Shown: positions 26,400 through 37,059, counted from the stretch's first letter. The stretch is 46,044 bases of DNA from Saccoglossus kowalevskii (GCF_000003605.2 NW_003129855.1:796903-842946), one strand, 5' to 3'. Program-made: numbers and translations. The notes: generated by a model from the letters alone, not told the origin.

Positions 26400-28095
26400 C
26401 AGTGGTTAATGTATGAAGTGTGGACATGTCATTTATCAATCCGTTATTGAAATAATAAAAACAATTGAGTGTATTATATTAATTTCTGATTACTCGTGGA
26501 TGCTGGTAACTGTATTTTTGTAGATATTTATAGATGTGCGAGGCGGATTGCTGACTGGTTGACTCCGCTACATTATTTCGAAATTAATTAGTCTGCACCA
26601 GCGACCTCAAAAACATTTCGGATTTCAACTACCAGTTTCAGTTTTTAAATGTTATTTAAATATTTATAAAATATTTATAAATTAATAACCGCAAAGCACA
26701 TTCATAGGCAATCCGAAATGAGAGTACAGTAAATATTGTTAAGTGAACTAGAACTTGTTTCAACATGTTTATTTTTATATATACGAATTCCGTCTGTTGA
26801 AGCGTCTCCATCGATTATTACCTCCGAAACGCTAACAGCCATATAGTTCTGCGTCATTATCTATGTATGTGCCAGCATGCTTGTTGAAACACAGTGTTTC
26901 AGACCTATCCGCGTGGTATCTCATGTTAAGCGTACTTCCCCTGGGGGGTAAATGTACTCTGACCTTTATTACCATACTACGTTAGACATGGAACTCTTAT
27001 AATGAGTCTGTCGGAGCGTAAATGTGAGTCTCGTTTGCGCTACAATTTGTTCACTCGATGGAGAGTGCAACAGAAGGCATAATAGGTCACTAGAGCTGAA
27101 CTAAATATTATCTTTTTAGACTGTCAACACACCGCTGGTTTACTGCTATCATACTTTAATATAATGGGAAGTATGATCAGGTCATTATAATGCGAATCTG
27201 GGTCGAGGAGTGAACAGAAAAGAAATAGAAAATGGTGGTTTTGTAATTTTATGTACAAATTGTTCAATAGGTCCAATTTTCGTTAATATTATCATTTCGT
27301 CAATTATGGTGTAAAATTACTTTTTGAATCGCGTGAATATTCAAAACAATGTCAATGGCGACGCGACAGGTACCCGTATGTTTGTATTCGATTTTCACCT
27401 AAAATTATAGTAATTACGCATTTTCTTTGTTTACTATTGTGTGACCTGCGCCTAAAGCCCAAAGTAGTTGCATGCAACACTGTCGTATAAGCTATCGACA
27501 CAGTATGGCGCCTTATAATATTTAAGTGCTATAGCACATATGATGAACTAACTTGTTGTAGAAATGAATCACACAGGAGCGAACATCCGGGCATTTTCAC
27601 TGCCTGGCAACCACAACGGATGAAAACAACAGTCGTCGGTTCATTGGGCTAGTTGTTAAGACTGTTCTTAGAAAGTGTAATAAGATTACCCCCTCACATG
27701 TGCAACATATATGAATTTGGTTGTTTAAGATTGTCTCGTAGTTGAGTTTGAGCTTTTTTCACCCGCTCTTCGACTGGCGTTCCACAAAGCTCGCATAGAC
27801 ATATGGTACGCGCCAATCTCCGGCTCAGAGTTCTAGTTCTACGAATATATCTCTACCGCCACGCTTTCTTATGCTCGTCGTTGATTGGTCGATGCGTCAC
27901 AGTGGCACGCGTTGTTTGTAGGTTATGGCTGTTTACAGTGCCCTAACGGAAAAATCATTATCAGCTATTGATAAAATATTTTAAAACTTTGTTTACCGGT
28001 GGAAATAAATCAACACGAGAGCCCTCTAATAACGAAAACACGCCAAGAATATGCATAGTAAAAGTTTTGTGGCGTTCCCCCAACAACTTGAAAAT
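26400..28095. other. Non-coding stretch
   Basis: AT-rich, with no supported gene or RNA. Confidence 0.5.
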
Positions 28096-28100
28096 GGCGT

Positions 28101-28367
28101 TGTGTGGTGGCAGAGCATCATGTGTAACTAGGGTCACGCGCCATCCTGTGGTTGTAACGCTTCCGTGACGTCAAAAAAGACTATTTTTTCATGAATTAAA
28201 TTTGTTCTTTCCGTTTTGTAATAATTAAATGAAAACAATTAGGACTGCTTTGTGTGGTGGCAGAGCATCATGTGTAACTAGGGTCACGCGCCATCCTGTG
28301 GTTGTAACGCTTCCGTGACGTCAAAAAGACTATTTTTTCATGAATTAAATTTGTTCTTTCCGTTTTT
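28101..28367 (+). repeat. ~118-bp direct repeat, 150 bp apart
   Basis: The segment starting TGTGTGGTGGCAGAGCATCA at 28101 recurs nearly identically at 28251 and runs to about 28218 and 28367 respectively. The only clear difference is one A in the run after TGACGTCA. About 32 bp of different sequence separates the copies. Each copy holds a perfect CRE, TGACGTCA. The near-identity points to a recent duplication. Confidence 0.95.
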
Positions 28368-28564
28368 TTTTTATTCATAAAAAATATGGGATCGCTGGAT
28401 TTTTCTTTTCTTGTCTATTTGCATACACCCCACCCCCACCAGTCCCAGGCTCCCTGCGCGCCTTCTTGCGTATTCAGGCCAGGGAAATAGCGTACGGTTT
28501 GATTTGTTGGATGGCATATACAATAACGCATATTCTGCAATAGAGGAACACATAATCATTTCTG

Positions 28565-28733
28565 TTAAAGCGGGAGGATTGTCACCTGCGCACGCGTGGG
28601 AATTTAGTCCCAAGCGACGATAACAACACACGCTAAAAACGCAAAGGCTCATGGCTAGACGCTTGTTTGTAAAAAAATGATGACACGCAATGGCCATCTG
28701 ACGCATGCGCAGGTGACGACTCCCCCGCTTTAA
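28565..28733. mobile_element. TTAA-flanked MITE, subfamily A, copy 1 (169 bp)
   Basis: TTAA flanks both ends (28565-28568 and 28730-28733). The terminal inverted repeats span about 33 bp: the left arm begins TTAAAGCGGGAGGATTGTCA, and the right arm reversed begins TTAAAGCGGGGGAGTCGTCA. The right-hand 43 bp are identical to the copy at 41139-41276. The right arm includes ACGCATGCGCAG, close to the NRF1 palindrome, next to an E-box CAGGTG. No transposase is encoded. A TTAA duplication is typical of piggyBac-type elements, but these termini are not a classical piggyBac end, so the superfamily is uncertain. Confidence 0.8.
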
Positions 28734-28739
28734 ATGTGA

Positions 28740-30860
28740 CGAAGTGATCATTGTGAATAATTAACCAGAGTTTTGCGCATCTCGATTTACGTCGAGAAGT
28801 TTGAGTTTCCTTGTAACTTCGCCAACGCAGTGTACTAAAGCATCGGATATGACTTTTAGTGGTTGGACATAAAAAAGGTCATCTCCATCTGACGTTATTA
28901 ATGTGGTTCCCGTCGGAGGTCGGAAGTAAATCAAATTGCCACCAATCGATTGGCGACATTTTGACCGCACTGCCTTCACGACTCGGTTTCATACAATGCA
29001 TACCAAGTAAATACGTGCGTAGAAAAAATGCTCGATCATGTGTTTAATGTATTCGTCGCCACTCGCCGGTGTGTTTGTCAATGAGACTATAAAACTACTA
29101 TAAATGCACGTCTCTCGAGTAAGTGTTATTTTTTCTTAATTACCAAGACGAGGAAAGAAGGAGACAGGAGAAGTATTTATTGTTATCACTAGTTAAGTAG
29201 ACTATTATAGTTGAAGTTGGGTATCTATGTTGTGAATATAGTAGATGAGTGGAAAATGGGACAGTTTCTAATAAATCAAAGTCAAAGTCGTATTCGAACG
29301 AGCGCTCATGTATCCGCCCGAATACGAGTATTTGAGTGGTTAACGTTCCTCCCTCGCTATAGACGGATCGTCTAGACCGCCACCGTTGCATAATAAAATA
29401 TGTCTACGCTTTCCTAAATAATGATTAAAATCGCTCAGTTGTATCTTTTATTTTCTATATTGGAATTATTTCTGTATTCACCACTGCAGTGTTTCTCACG
29501 AATAAGCTTTACATATTTAAACAGAGATTGTCATCGCTGCTAGAAGGTGTGGAGATCTCTGACGCCAATTCTGTGAACCAGCATGTACATGTCTTACAAC
29601 AAATGTCACAGAAGGCTTAGAACTAGCTCTCGATCTTCTGGGGTATTTCTGCGTAAAGTTGTTTTGGTTACTGGTACTTGTACATTTTATATTACCCGTG
29701 ACTTGTACATGTTACGATGTGTGCCATCTGACCCTTCAATGCGCACGCGCACGCACGCAACGAAACACAGCGTGACTGATTACATTTGAAATGCATGTTA
29801 TTCACTATGTTGTGGAACTTCAATTTTTTCAGAGTTCTGTGAAAAAAGTCGCGATGCTTACTGACACGTATTTTTCCCCAGTACCGACTGTTACAAAAGA
29901 AGTTATTCAGCACATGGCAATTAGTTCCTCGGGCAAATCGGTCTCCTCGAAATCGTCCAACCAATCCAATATTGTTCACCAGTGTTGTTTACCGCTACAT
30001 CCGGGTTTGAAATTGCAATGATGTAGCAAGGTCATGAAGATTTACAGTCTCGACGGAATCGTGAAATAGAACATCTTACAGTCAGAATTGTTCCTTAACA
30101 TTCCAATTATTGTTTTTGTGAGTACAAGCACCCATCGCGTGTTTTGCTATTTAAACAACAATATATATATATACTTCATACACATTAACTGCACAAAAAT
30201 GATCTCCAACATTTTGGGCAAGAATATCTCAGTCACGTGGTATCAGTGTTCACATGACCTAAATATGATTTCAGACGCAAACCACACGCCTTACCTTCTC
30301 ATTGTCTCCATTGCTGGTGTATGCGTTCATTCACGCACATTGCTTCTCATATTACTGCTAGAGATATCTTTCATTCACTCAGTTTCACTGAGCTTTCTTT
30401 CAAAAACAGATCTTATTCTGTGTTCTTTCACTCAATTGATTTCTCTTATAAGAAAAAAAATACAATTGTCGGAAAAATCTACCACACAACCCACCGACAA
30501 AAAACCCACAGGCGTGAAAGATAAGCGAACTAAACAAAACACAAGAAATGAAAAGAAGAATGCACTTCAAAGTAGTACATTTCCTTGGAAACACATTGCT
30601 TGGCCCAGGAGTTCTGTACTGGGCTACAATACATCAGTCTAATATAAAAAGGAACCGGAATACATTCATTTCCATCCCCCAGGCCCTCATTGATTGAGAC
30701 GTGTTAGAGAAAGAAATGGTTATCTCTTCTAGTTAACGCGAGAGCGTCGAATTTCAGTGGAAGAGAAAACATTTTCCTTTGCCAAATAAATAAGCTGCTT
30801 GGAATGCAAGTACAGCGAAGCTACCAAACGATTCCAAATAATAAGAGTACGAAGATGCTG
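28740..30860. other. Non-coding stretch with one longer unexplained frame
   Basis: Nothing recognisable. The longest non-repetitive frame of the window lies here (open from about 30088 to a stop at 30640-30642, first in-frame ATG at 30199, so 147 codons). Its translation is hydrophobic in the first half and lysine-rich near the end, and resembles no family I know. I do not call it a gene. Confidence 0.4.
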
Positions 30861-30867
30861 AATTGCT

Positions 30868-31105
30868 CGAGTTACGGACATCGAGTTACGAACATCGAGT
30901 TACGAACATCGAGTTACGAACATCGAGTTACGGACATCGAGTTACGAACATCGAGTTACGAACATCGAGTTACGAACATCGAGTTACGAACATCGAGTTA
31001 CGGACATCGAGTTACGAACATCGAGTTACGAACATCGAGTTACGAACATCGAGTTACGAACATCGAGTTACGAACATCGAGTTACGAAAACACCGAGTCA
31101 CAAAA
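30868..31105 (+). repeat. 14-bp minisatellite, 15 units plus a decayed one
   Basis: The unit is CGAGTTACGAACAT, starting at 30868 and repeating every 14 bp to 31077, then decaying (CGAGTTACGAAAACACC). Units 1, 5 and 10 read GGACAT instead of GAACAT, and all others are identical, which suggests amplification in blocks of four or five units. Because 14 is not a multiple of three, each frame cycles with a 14-residue period, giving spurious frames full of ELRTSSYEHRVTNI. Confidence 0.97.
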
Positions 31106-31214
31106 ATGACCACGCCCACTTTTTTTCAAAACCACACGACCCACAGTTAAAAGTATAATTAAAGTTGGAGTTACTAAATGTGGACGTTTTACAAAAATAC
31201 AAATATATGTTGCT

Positions 31215-31230
31215 CGTAACTCGATGTTCG
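31215..31230 (-). repeat. Single inverted unit of the 14-bp repeat
   Basis: CGTAACTCGATGTTCG is the reverse complement of CGAACATCGAGTTACG, one unit of the array 110-340 bp to its left. Sixteen matching bases make coincidence unlikely. Confidence 0.75.
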
Positions 31231-31859
31231 CAATTGTAGAGGTTGTCATTTTTGCTATTGGTAAAGCATATTTTATTGCCACTGTGTGTGTATAGCTCGC
31301 CGCTACCCTAATTATATAATAGTATGTAAGATCAGATCTTATTTGATATACTCCCATGTAAAATAGTGCGTTGAAATTAATTAAGGAACAAAACTATGCA
31401 CATAAAAGCTAGAAAAACGACTTATGGAGTCTTTACAAACTTGTGGCTATTCAGTAACTGCGTTTATCGTCGGAATCACTCGGGGTGGTAGTTTCCTGTA
31501 TCAGGGCTTCTATTTCAATTTTTGAAATCATTTATTGGGGGAAATGCTTATTTCTCGTATGATATACCCTATTTGTGTGATAGTCGTACTAAATCTAGCC
31601 TAGCGATTTTTTTTATTGGTGATGTCTGTGTAAGATAAAAAAAAAAAAAACAAAAAAAAACGCAAACTAACTGAAGAAGCGACTATTTTGTAACCAAACA
31701 AAAACAGATTTTACGCTCCGGTTTCTTTAAATTTCCCTTTTGTGCTAATTCGAGTGTTAATTTGTTGCAAGTTCGAACCTGTCTAATAATCCTTATATCG
31801 TGTTTAGATAGCAGTGCCACAGACTGTAATCAGAATTTACTATATACCGGTGAGTAAAT
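31231..31859. other. Non-coding stretch with poly-A run
   Basis: Contains an A-rich run at about 31636-31660 interrupted by a C. No gene recognised. The part nearest the SINE relic (about 31760-31860) may be its body. Confidence 0.4.
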
Positions 31860-31931
31860 AATCAGCCCGGGAATAAAATCCACACCCTCCCTAAGGCGAG
31901 ATAATATACTAACAACTGTGCCACCGCTAAG
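31860..31931 (-). mobile_element. tRNA-derived SINE head (relic)
   Basis: On the minus strand, TGGCACAGTTGTTAG (31909-31923) fits the tRNA A box. After 27 bp it is followed by GGATTTTATTCCC (31869-31881), a degenerate B box, then CGGGCTG. The intervening CTCGCCTTAGGGAGGGTGTG is typical of tRNA-derived SINE heads in aquatic animals. The B box has lost the canonical GGTTCGAATCC, so this is a relic rather than a working tRNA gene. The SINE body probably runs leftwards to about 31760, but I see no clear tail. Confidence 0.6.
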
Positions 31932-31939
31932 GCAGTTTC

Positions 31940-32240
31940 GTATGTTTACATTACACTACCAAATTAAATATGTTGTATAAATAAATAAAACTCAAGTTAT
32001 TTTTCTGAGGTTGAGATTGTATATGTGGGAATGTACGCATTGCTTGGCACTTCCACATTTTTATTAATGTTGTGAAACATTCAAGAGTAATTTGAATATA
32101 CATACCTCAGATAAAATTACAAAAGTTATGACTATTATATGATTCGCGAGTTATCCAGCTCACCAAATATTATATTTCAAAGATATTATTATTCGCTTGA
32201 AATATAGAATGTTGTTTCACGCGTGTACGAATGTCAAAAT
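31940..32240. other. Non-coding stretch
   Basis: AT-rich, with nothing recognised. Confidence 0.5.
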
Positions 32241-32369
32241 GTGCACGGGGCAACGAGGCAATTGATAAATGAAACCGAGCAACTAGTTGCATGAGAAATG
32301 AACAAAACAGATCCATTTCGGCTATGAAGTAACATCATACAAACGAGGCAACTACGTTGCTTCGAGCAC
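32241..32369. mobile_element. Possible fold-back element or MITE with GCAACG ends
   Basis: The left end GTGCACGGGGCAACGAGG and the reversed right end GTGCTCGAAGCAACGTAG form an imperfect inverted repeat of about 16 bp. Inside are a perfect palindrome GCAACTAGTTGC (32279-32290) and the fold-back GAGGCAAC-TAC-GTTGCTTC. There is no target duplication that I can identify. Only one copy is present, so the call is tentative. Confidence 0.35.
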
Positions 32370-32373
32370 CTCG

Positions 32374-32383
32374 TATAAAAGGG
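32374..32383 (+). promoter_or_regulatory. TATA-box-like sequence
   Basis: TATAAAAGGG is a consensus TATA box. A weak initiator-like CTCAATA sits about 30 bp downstream. No gene follows within reach, so this may be chance or belong to the adjacent fold-back element. Confidence 0.2.
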
Positions 32384-32917
32384 CTAAATAGAGCTTTTTG
32401 CTCAATATTTTTACATTACGATTTGTATACCCTTAAGATGTAATACTTGAAAATCTACAATCAATTTTCGACACAGTTTGTTCCTGGCGATATATGCGTC
32501 TTAGTACAGCCCATATACAGATAAGATGGAAATTGTAGATAATGGACTGTCACGTTTTTTTTTTCTTCAGAAAAATATCTAGAAGTGGGTGATTTATATT
32601 TTCATACATAAGCTGGCTTATACACAAGTACTGAAATATCTGCACGGTTCATCTAAAATACATACACACAAATAGTAATGTACAATCCATATATTCGATA
32701 CATTGAGTGTCTTTGCACGTTGATTTGACATGATTACGTAATAGTAACACGTCGTGCTACAGTGAGCGTTTCCTTAACTTCCTACTAATATTACCTGTGA
32801 ACAACTGATCATCTTCTCGGGGATAAAAGAGTCTAGGAATTATTTGTAACCAATTTTGTCTTTTTCTTTTATAAATAGATAAATATTCAATTGTATTAAA
32901 GATGTTAGCTTTAATTT
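32384..32917. other. Non-coding stretch
   Basis: Nothing recognised. Confidence 0.5.
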
Positions 32918-32960
32918 ACTTACTCACTCACTCACTCACTCACTCACTCACTCACTCACT
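32918..32960 (+). repeat. (CTCA)n tetranucleotide microsatellite
   Basis: About nine uninterrupted CTCA units, preceded by the imperfect ACTT. Confidence 0.95.
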
Positions 32961-33211
32961 AACTATCTACATGTTCCTTACATACTGTGTGTTATTCGTT
33001 TGAAACAAACGCGGGGGTTTACTAAAGACTGTCGTCTGCACGCCAGTTAGATGATAATTGTGAAAAACCATGCAAATGACTTAGTTTTTTTTTTTTTTTA
33101 AATTCAGTGTATTTTGATGATTTTTTAATTGTGTTGTTAAGTGGGAAATATTTCATTAGGAGTGATTTTAAACTCCCCGAGTCTGATTTCGTATCGTAAC
33201 ATCACTTAGTC

Positions 33212-33625
33212 TAGTACAATATATCATTGTTACGGCTCTGTATCGCATGCCAGTGGTTATATCACTAGTACAATATATCATTGTTACGGCTCTGTATCGC
33301 ATGCCAGTGGTTATATCACTAGTACAATATATCATTGTTACGGCTCTGTATCGCATGCCAGTGGTTATATCACTAGTACAATATATCATTGTTACGGCTC
33401 TGTATCGCATGCCAGTGGTTATATCACTAGTACAATATATCATTGTTACGGCTCTGTATCGCATGCCAGTGGTTATATCACTAGTACAATATATCATTGT
33501 TACGGCTCTGTATCGCATGCCAGTGGTTATATCACTAGTACAATATATCATTGTTACGGCTCTGTATCGCATGCCAGTGGTTATATCACTATCTATATAT
33601 CATCGTTACGGCACTGTATCGCATT
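33212..33625 (+). repeat. 54-bp minisatellite, 7 nearly identical units plus a partial
   Basis: Units start with TAGTACAATATATCATTGTT at 33212, 33266, 33320, 33374, 33428, 33482 and 33536. A degenerate partial follows from 33590. The seven full units look identical, so the array expanded or homogenised recently. Since 54 is divisible by three, at least one frame on each strand stays open through the whole array (18-residue period). I read these as frame-preserving non-coding repeats: they lack any upstream gene structure, and both strands are equally open. Confidence 0.97.
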
Positions 33626-33639
33626 GTTAACGGCATTGT

Positions 33640-33875
33640 TACAGTAATAGGTCGGGTAAATTGTAGGGTAGGTAGGTACACATGTTGAATTCGGATACAT
33701 ATAGTGCATTAACAGAGTCTGAAGGACCACACATCGGGGGAGTTGTAGGGTACGTAGGGTAAACATATGGTAAATAGGGCAAATTTCGATATACAATGTA
33801 CATTGTCAGGATACACCGGGTGAATAGAAGAGTACGCTGAATACATTTGGGGTACACTAAAGGGTAAATTGAATT
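33640..33875 (+). repeat. Degenerate GGGTA/TAGGG-rich stretch
   Basis: Immediately right of the 54-bp array, the plus strand carries many GGGTA and TAGGG words (for example GTAGGGTAGGTAGG, GTAGGGTACGTAGGGTAAAC, GGGGTACACTAAAGGGTAAA). It is strand-biased and loosely telomere-like, but there is no run of TTAGGG. Confidence 0.4.
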
Positions 33876-35734
33876 TCAGAAGGACATAACAAGCATTTTA
33901 AGACGCTAGCTATCCAGGGAATGCCTGTCAACGTTGTCCATTGCACTAGAGTTGCTCCGCTGGCTATGTGCCGTGTAGACTTCTCATACAATCAGTGTTT
34001 TATATAGTGCTGATTGACTAAGCTGCAATGACTCACTGACGAATCTTGTCGACCATATAAACTCTATTTGCATAATGAGTGTTTTCGAAAATTGTGAATG
34101 TAATTATGATCGTGCTTACTCTGGTGGCTAAAATTGGCATGATACGTTCGTTACATCAAATTGTTGCCACATAAACATCTAAATACAGCCCGGTATCTCT
34201 TCACGACTTTTGTTTTCGTAAATTAGTGTTACCCCTGTTGTTTGCCTCTTGCAATGCATCTCGGGTAACGGAAACACTCTAACAGTCATTGGTCCGGATT
34301 TGAATGAACTGATTCCAGACACGGATCATGTTTCGAGTCGACTGTTGACGTCAAAAAGCATCAATTTTCCGAATAACGCCTCTGGGTAAAAACGTACACG
34401 GTGTATTGAACAACGACTGTGCGTAGTGGAACATCACTTATCAACACAAAAAAGCTACTGAGTTTGGTATTTTTTTTTTTTTACAGAAGTTCGATACAAG
34501 TAATTGTTTGCCACGGTTTTTCTGAATGAAATACTCAGTGCGTGACATTGTGGACATACACCTGTACTTACAATCACATACGTTTTTATCGCCTATTAAC
34601 ATGCGTATGTGTTGTGAGTACGACAACTTGAAAGGAAATCCCCCAGTGGCTCTCATTAACTTCGTGTTTCGCCGCAGGGAAGTGTCGTTCAGACAACGAA
34701 GTAATAAATTTGGACGTATGCCCATCCTGTGCGTTCATCGACTATCGTCTTTAACGCCCTAGAGATTTGCAGATTTACGTATCTCAAAAAACGCTTGATT
34801 TCTGAATCTGTTCGTTTGACAGAAACTGTGGACTCAGGGTTATGGCACAGGCCATTACTTGTCAATAAGAACAAGCACAAATCATTACTTAAAACAATTC
34901 ATTACATTAAAAAAAATGACACATGCCAACAATCCAACGCAAAGTAGTATTACTCGAATTTATGACACCGACCTCTTATCGTTGTGCTAGTGACATGCAC
35001 GCAAACACCGTCCGCAGCGCACGGTTCACGAATTCGATGTAAACTTGAACGCCCCCACCCCACCCCACCACACGAACCCCACATGCGTGGTTGTTCGGCC
35101 GAGAGGATGCGTGAAATAACACAGATATACCCAAATCAATGTATCCAATCGTATTTGTCCTATCGCTAGGCAGTGGAAATAAAACAAAATGGCAGGACGT
35201 GGAATCGCCGAGAGAGGGCACACTTTCTGAATAGACTCTGCCAAGGTATATCGGTGATGCGATGACCGAATAAACCGAACCTTGGCTGGTGAAGATGACA
35301 TGCAAGGCATCAATACCTGAATTCACAAATCAGACACCCTAAGATTGTGCTTGTAAAGTAACGACACTCAAATTCATGAAACGCCATAACCTGGTGCTTA
35401 TATGCAAATTTGATCTTCAAGACACTTACTATATAAGCACCAATTAAATATATGTCGAAACACACATCAAGTAATACTCTTATTGTAAATAATCTGAGCT
35501 ACAGTTAACTTAAAACGTGTTAATATCGTCACAATGGCGTGATTATCTGACACTTACATTGTAATGCATATATGCTGTTCTATACACGATTTATTCCGTC
35601 AAATCATTAATTAGTAAGAACATCGCTAAATGGTCTTGGAGCAACATCACGTCTTATAGCGATGAATTTACACGCTATGGAGAAATCCTTTCTGCGATAT
35701 TAACCTATGATGATGTCAAAAGGTTTAGTTTACG
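33876..35734. other. Non-coding stretch
   Basis: No gene supported. It contains one minus-strand ZNF143-like motif at 34251-34268 and a C-rich tract at about 35050-35082. Frames up to 116 codons occur on the minus strand at 34976-35326, overlapping other open frames, without a recognisable domain. Confidence 0.5.
34251..34268 (-). promoter_or_regulatory. ZNF143/Staf-like motif
   Basis: On the minus strand the sequence reads TTACCCGAGATGCATTGC, a good match to the Staf consensus. No adjacent gene is recognised. Confidence 0.4.
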
Positions 35735-35867
35735 TTAAAGGGCGGCAGTCGTCGTGTCGCGTCCTGTTCGATATGGGACTCATGGCGACGTATACAACGC
35801 GTGTAAAATACATTGTTTATTTACATGAAATTCGAACACGCGCTGAGCGACGACCACCGCGCTTTAA
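35735..35867. mobile_element. TTAA-flanked MITE, subfamily B, best copy (133 bp)
   Basis: Flanked by TTAA at 35735-35738 and 35864-35867. The left terminus TTAAAGGGCGGCAGTCGTCG and the reversed right terminus TTAAAGCGCGGTGGTCGTCG form inverted repeats of about 30 bp. The core CGATATGGGACTCATGGCGA relates it to the copies at 18413 and 19594. No transposase is present. A chance frame of 122 codons (35707-36075) reads straight through the element and is not a gene. Confidence 0.75.
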
Positions 35868-36174
35868 CTTGCGATTTGAAAGTCTAAACTTGTGCTTTAA
35901 TTTATCATATACATGCATGTCTTGCCACGCATCTACGAGCGGAAAGCGTTTGGACTTACCACACAACGTATACTCATCGATGCGGGGACGGGGTGATGCC
36001 GGTACTAGTAGTGAGGGGGCATTAAGCCAACGGTTTAGTTTGAAAGCCTCTCCCCGCCAACTGATATCATGCTAATTAAACACGTGTTCAAAACAAAGAA
36101 CGATGGGTTCTGTTTTTTTAGGTATATCAATTATTATCGTAGAGATATTTTCACGTGAATGTGCTCGGTAGGGC

Positions 36175-36205
36175 GAATTCAATTGATTTGAATTAAATTG
36201 AATTC
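36175..36205. repeat. Inverted repeat, 10-bp arms
   Basis: GAATTCAATT (36175-36184) and AATTGAATTC (36196-36205) are exact reverse complements separated by 11 bp of AT-rich sequence. Confidence 0.8.
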
Positions 36206-36209
36206 AGTT

Positions 36210-37000
36210 CACAAGATATAAGTTCAGAACAAGGTGATCGTAACCGCTCTTTAATATATATATGATCCCACGCATCACCGAATTTTCAATAAAAACAAAA
36301 AAATAGTTCTTGTTTGTAAATCTTAATGCATTGCAGTTCGGTCACATTTTGTGATTTGTTTATTTTGAATTTGAAAAGGCGACGTCGATACCACTGCTAA
36401 GTGATACATGTATTCCCCTTAGCTTGGATACATGCAAAAGGCACTCACGTTACTTGTAGTTGTTGATTGTAATATATAACTGTAATGGTTACTTGTATTT
36501 GTTTGTTACTTGTTATAATGTAATAATGTTGACTAACTGTGTAAAAGTAGCCCTGTTTTTAAATTTTTCTGATATTTAGAATTCAATTGTAGCGTTGACG
36601 CTCCTAACATTGTTTAGAAATATTCCATTCAAATCAATGATACGCAATCATGGCCTGATACCCACATACAACTATCTGTGATGTTGGCAAACGTTCTCTT
36701 CCGCTGAGCAAAAGAGCAGACAAGGTGTTAATTATCACTACTCTACCGTGACGTAAATATGTAATTCATCGAATTATATTCACTAAACTGCATGTTTTCA
36801 AAAATTGTATTATCATTCCACGCCATTTCATCATCGCTTGGTGAAAGTTAGTAGTAAATGTACATTTCAGTAAACACCGACAATTCTTATTCTCTGCACC
36901 ACCAGCGAATTTGAATACGGTCGGTTCCGCGTCAACAACCTAATTAATATGTGTATTTCAACAACTCGGTAACAGCAATTTCATTTGTCTGGCGAACTCG
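36210..37000. other. Non-coding stretch
   Basis: No gene or repeat recognised. Confidence 0.5.
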
Positions 37001-37002
37001 GA

Positions 37003-37051
37003 TGACCTCCGTCGATATATGTATGACCCCTCTGTAGGTCAGATGAGGTCA
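37003..37051 (+). promoter_or_regulatory. Nuclear-receptor half-site cluster with perfect DR4
   Basis: AGGTCA at 37036-37041 and 37046-37051 form a direct repeat with 4-bp spacing (GATG), the classical DR4 site of thyroid-hormone-receptor/LXR-type RXR heterodimers. Inverted half-sites TGACCC (37024-37029) and TGACCT (37003-37008) lie just left, and the nearer one makes an ER6 with the first AGGTCA. Four half-sites in 49 bp is far above chance. The cluster lies about 6.6 kb left of the receptor-cyclase exons, so it could act on that gene, but that is inference. Confidence 0.5.
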
Positions 37052-37059
37052 TGCACCAC

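Noticed and set aside
28371-28751. 126-codon minus-strand frame sharing KRGSRHLRMRQMAI with a frame at 41160-41372
   Set aside because: The shared peptide is the translation of the MITE inverted repeat present at both places, not a conserved protein.
30804-31150. Plus-strand frames repeating ELRTSSYEHRVTNI
   Set aside because: They are translations of the 14-bp minisatellite. There is no gene structure around them, and the frame depends only on the repeat.
33168-33630. Frames of 127-134 codons with an 18-residue repeat on both strands
   Set aside because: The 54-bp unit is a multiple of three, so frames remain open by construction on both strands. No splice sites, start context or protein similarity supports coding.
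33640-33875. Interstitial telomere repeat
   Set aside because: There are many GGGTA words but no consecutive TTAGGG or other known telomere unit.
35707-36075. 122-codon plus-strand frame
   Set aside because: It runs through the TTAA MITE and its flank and has no recognisable domain.
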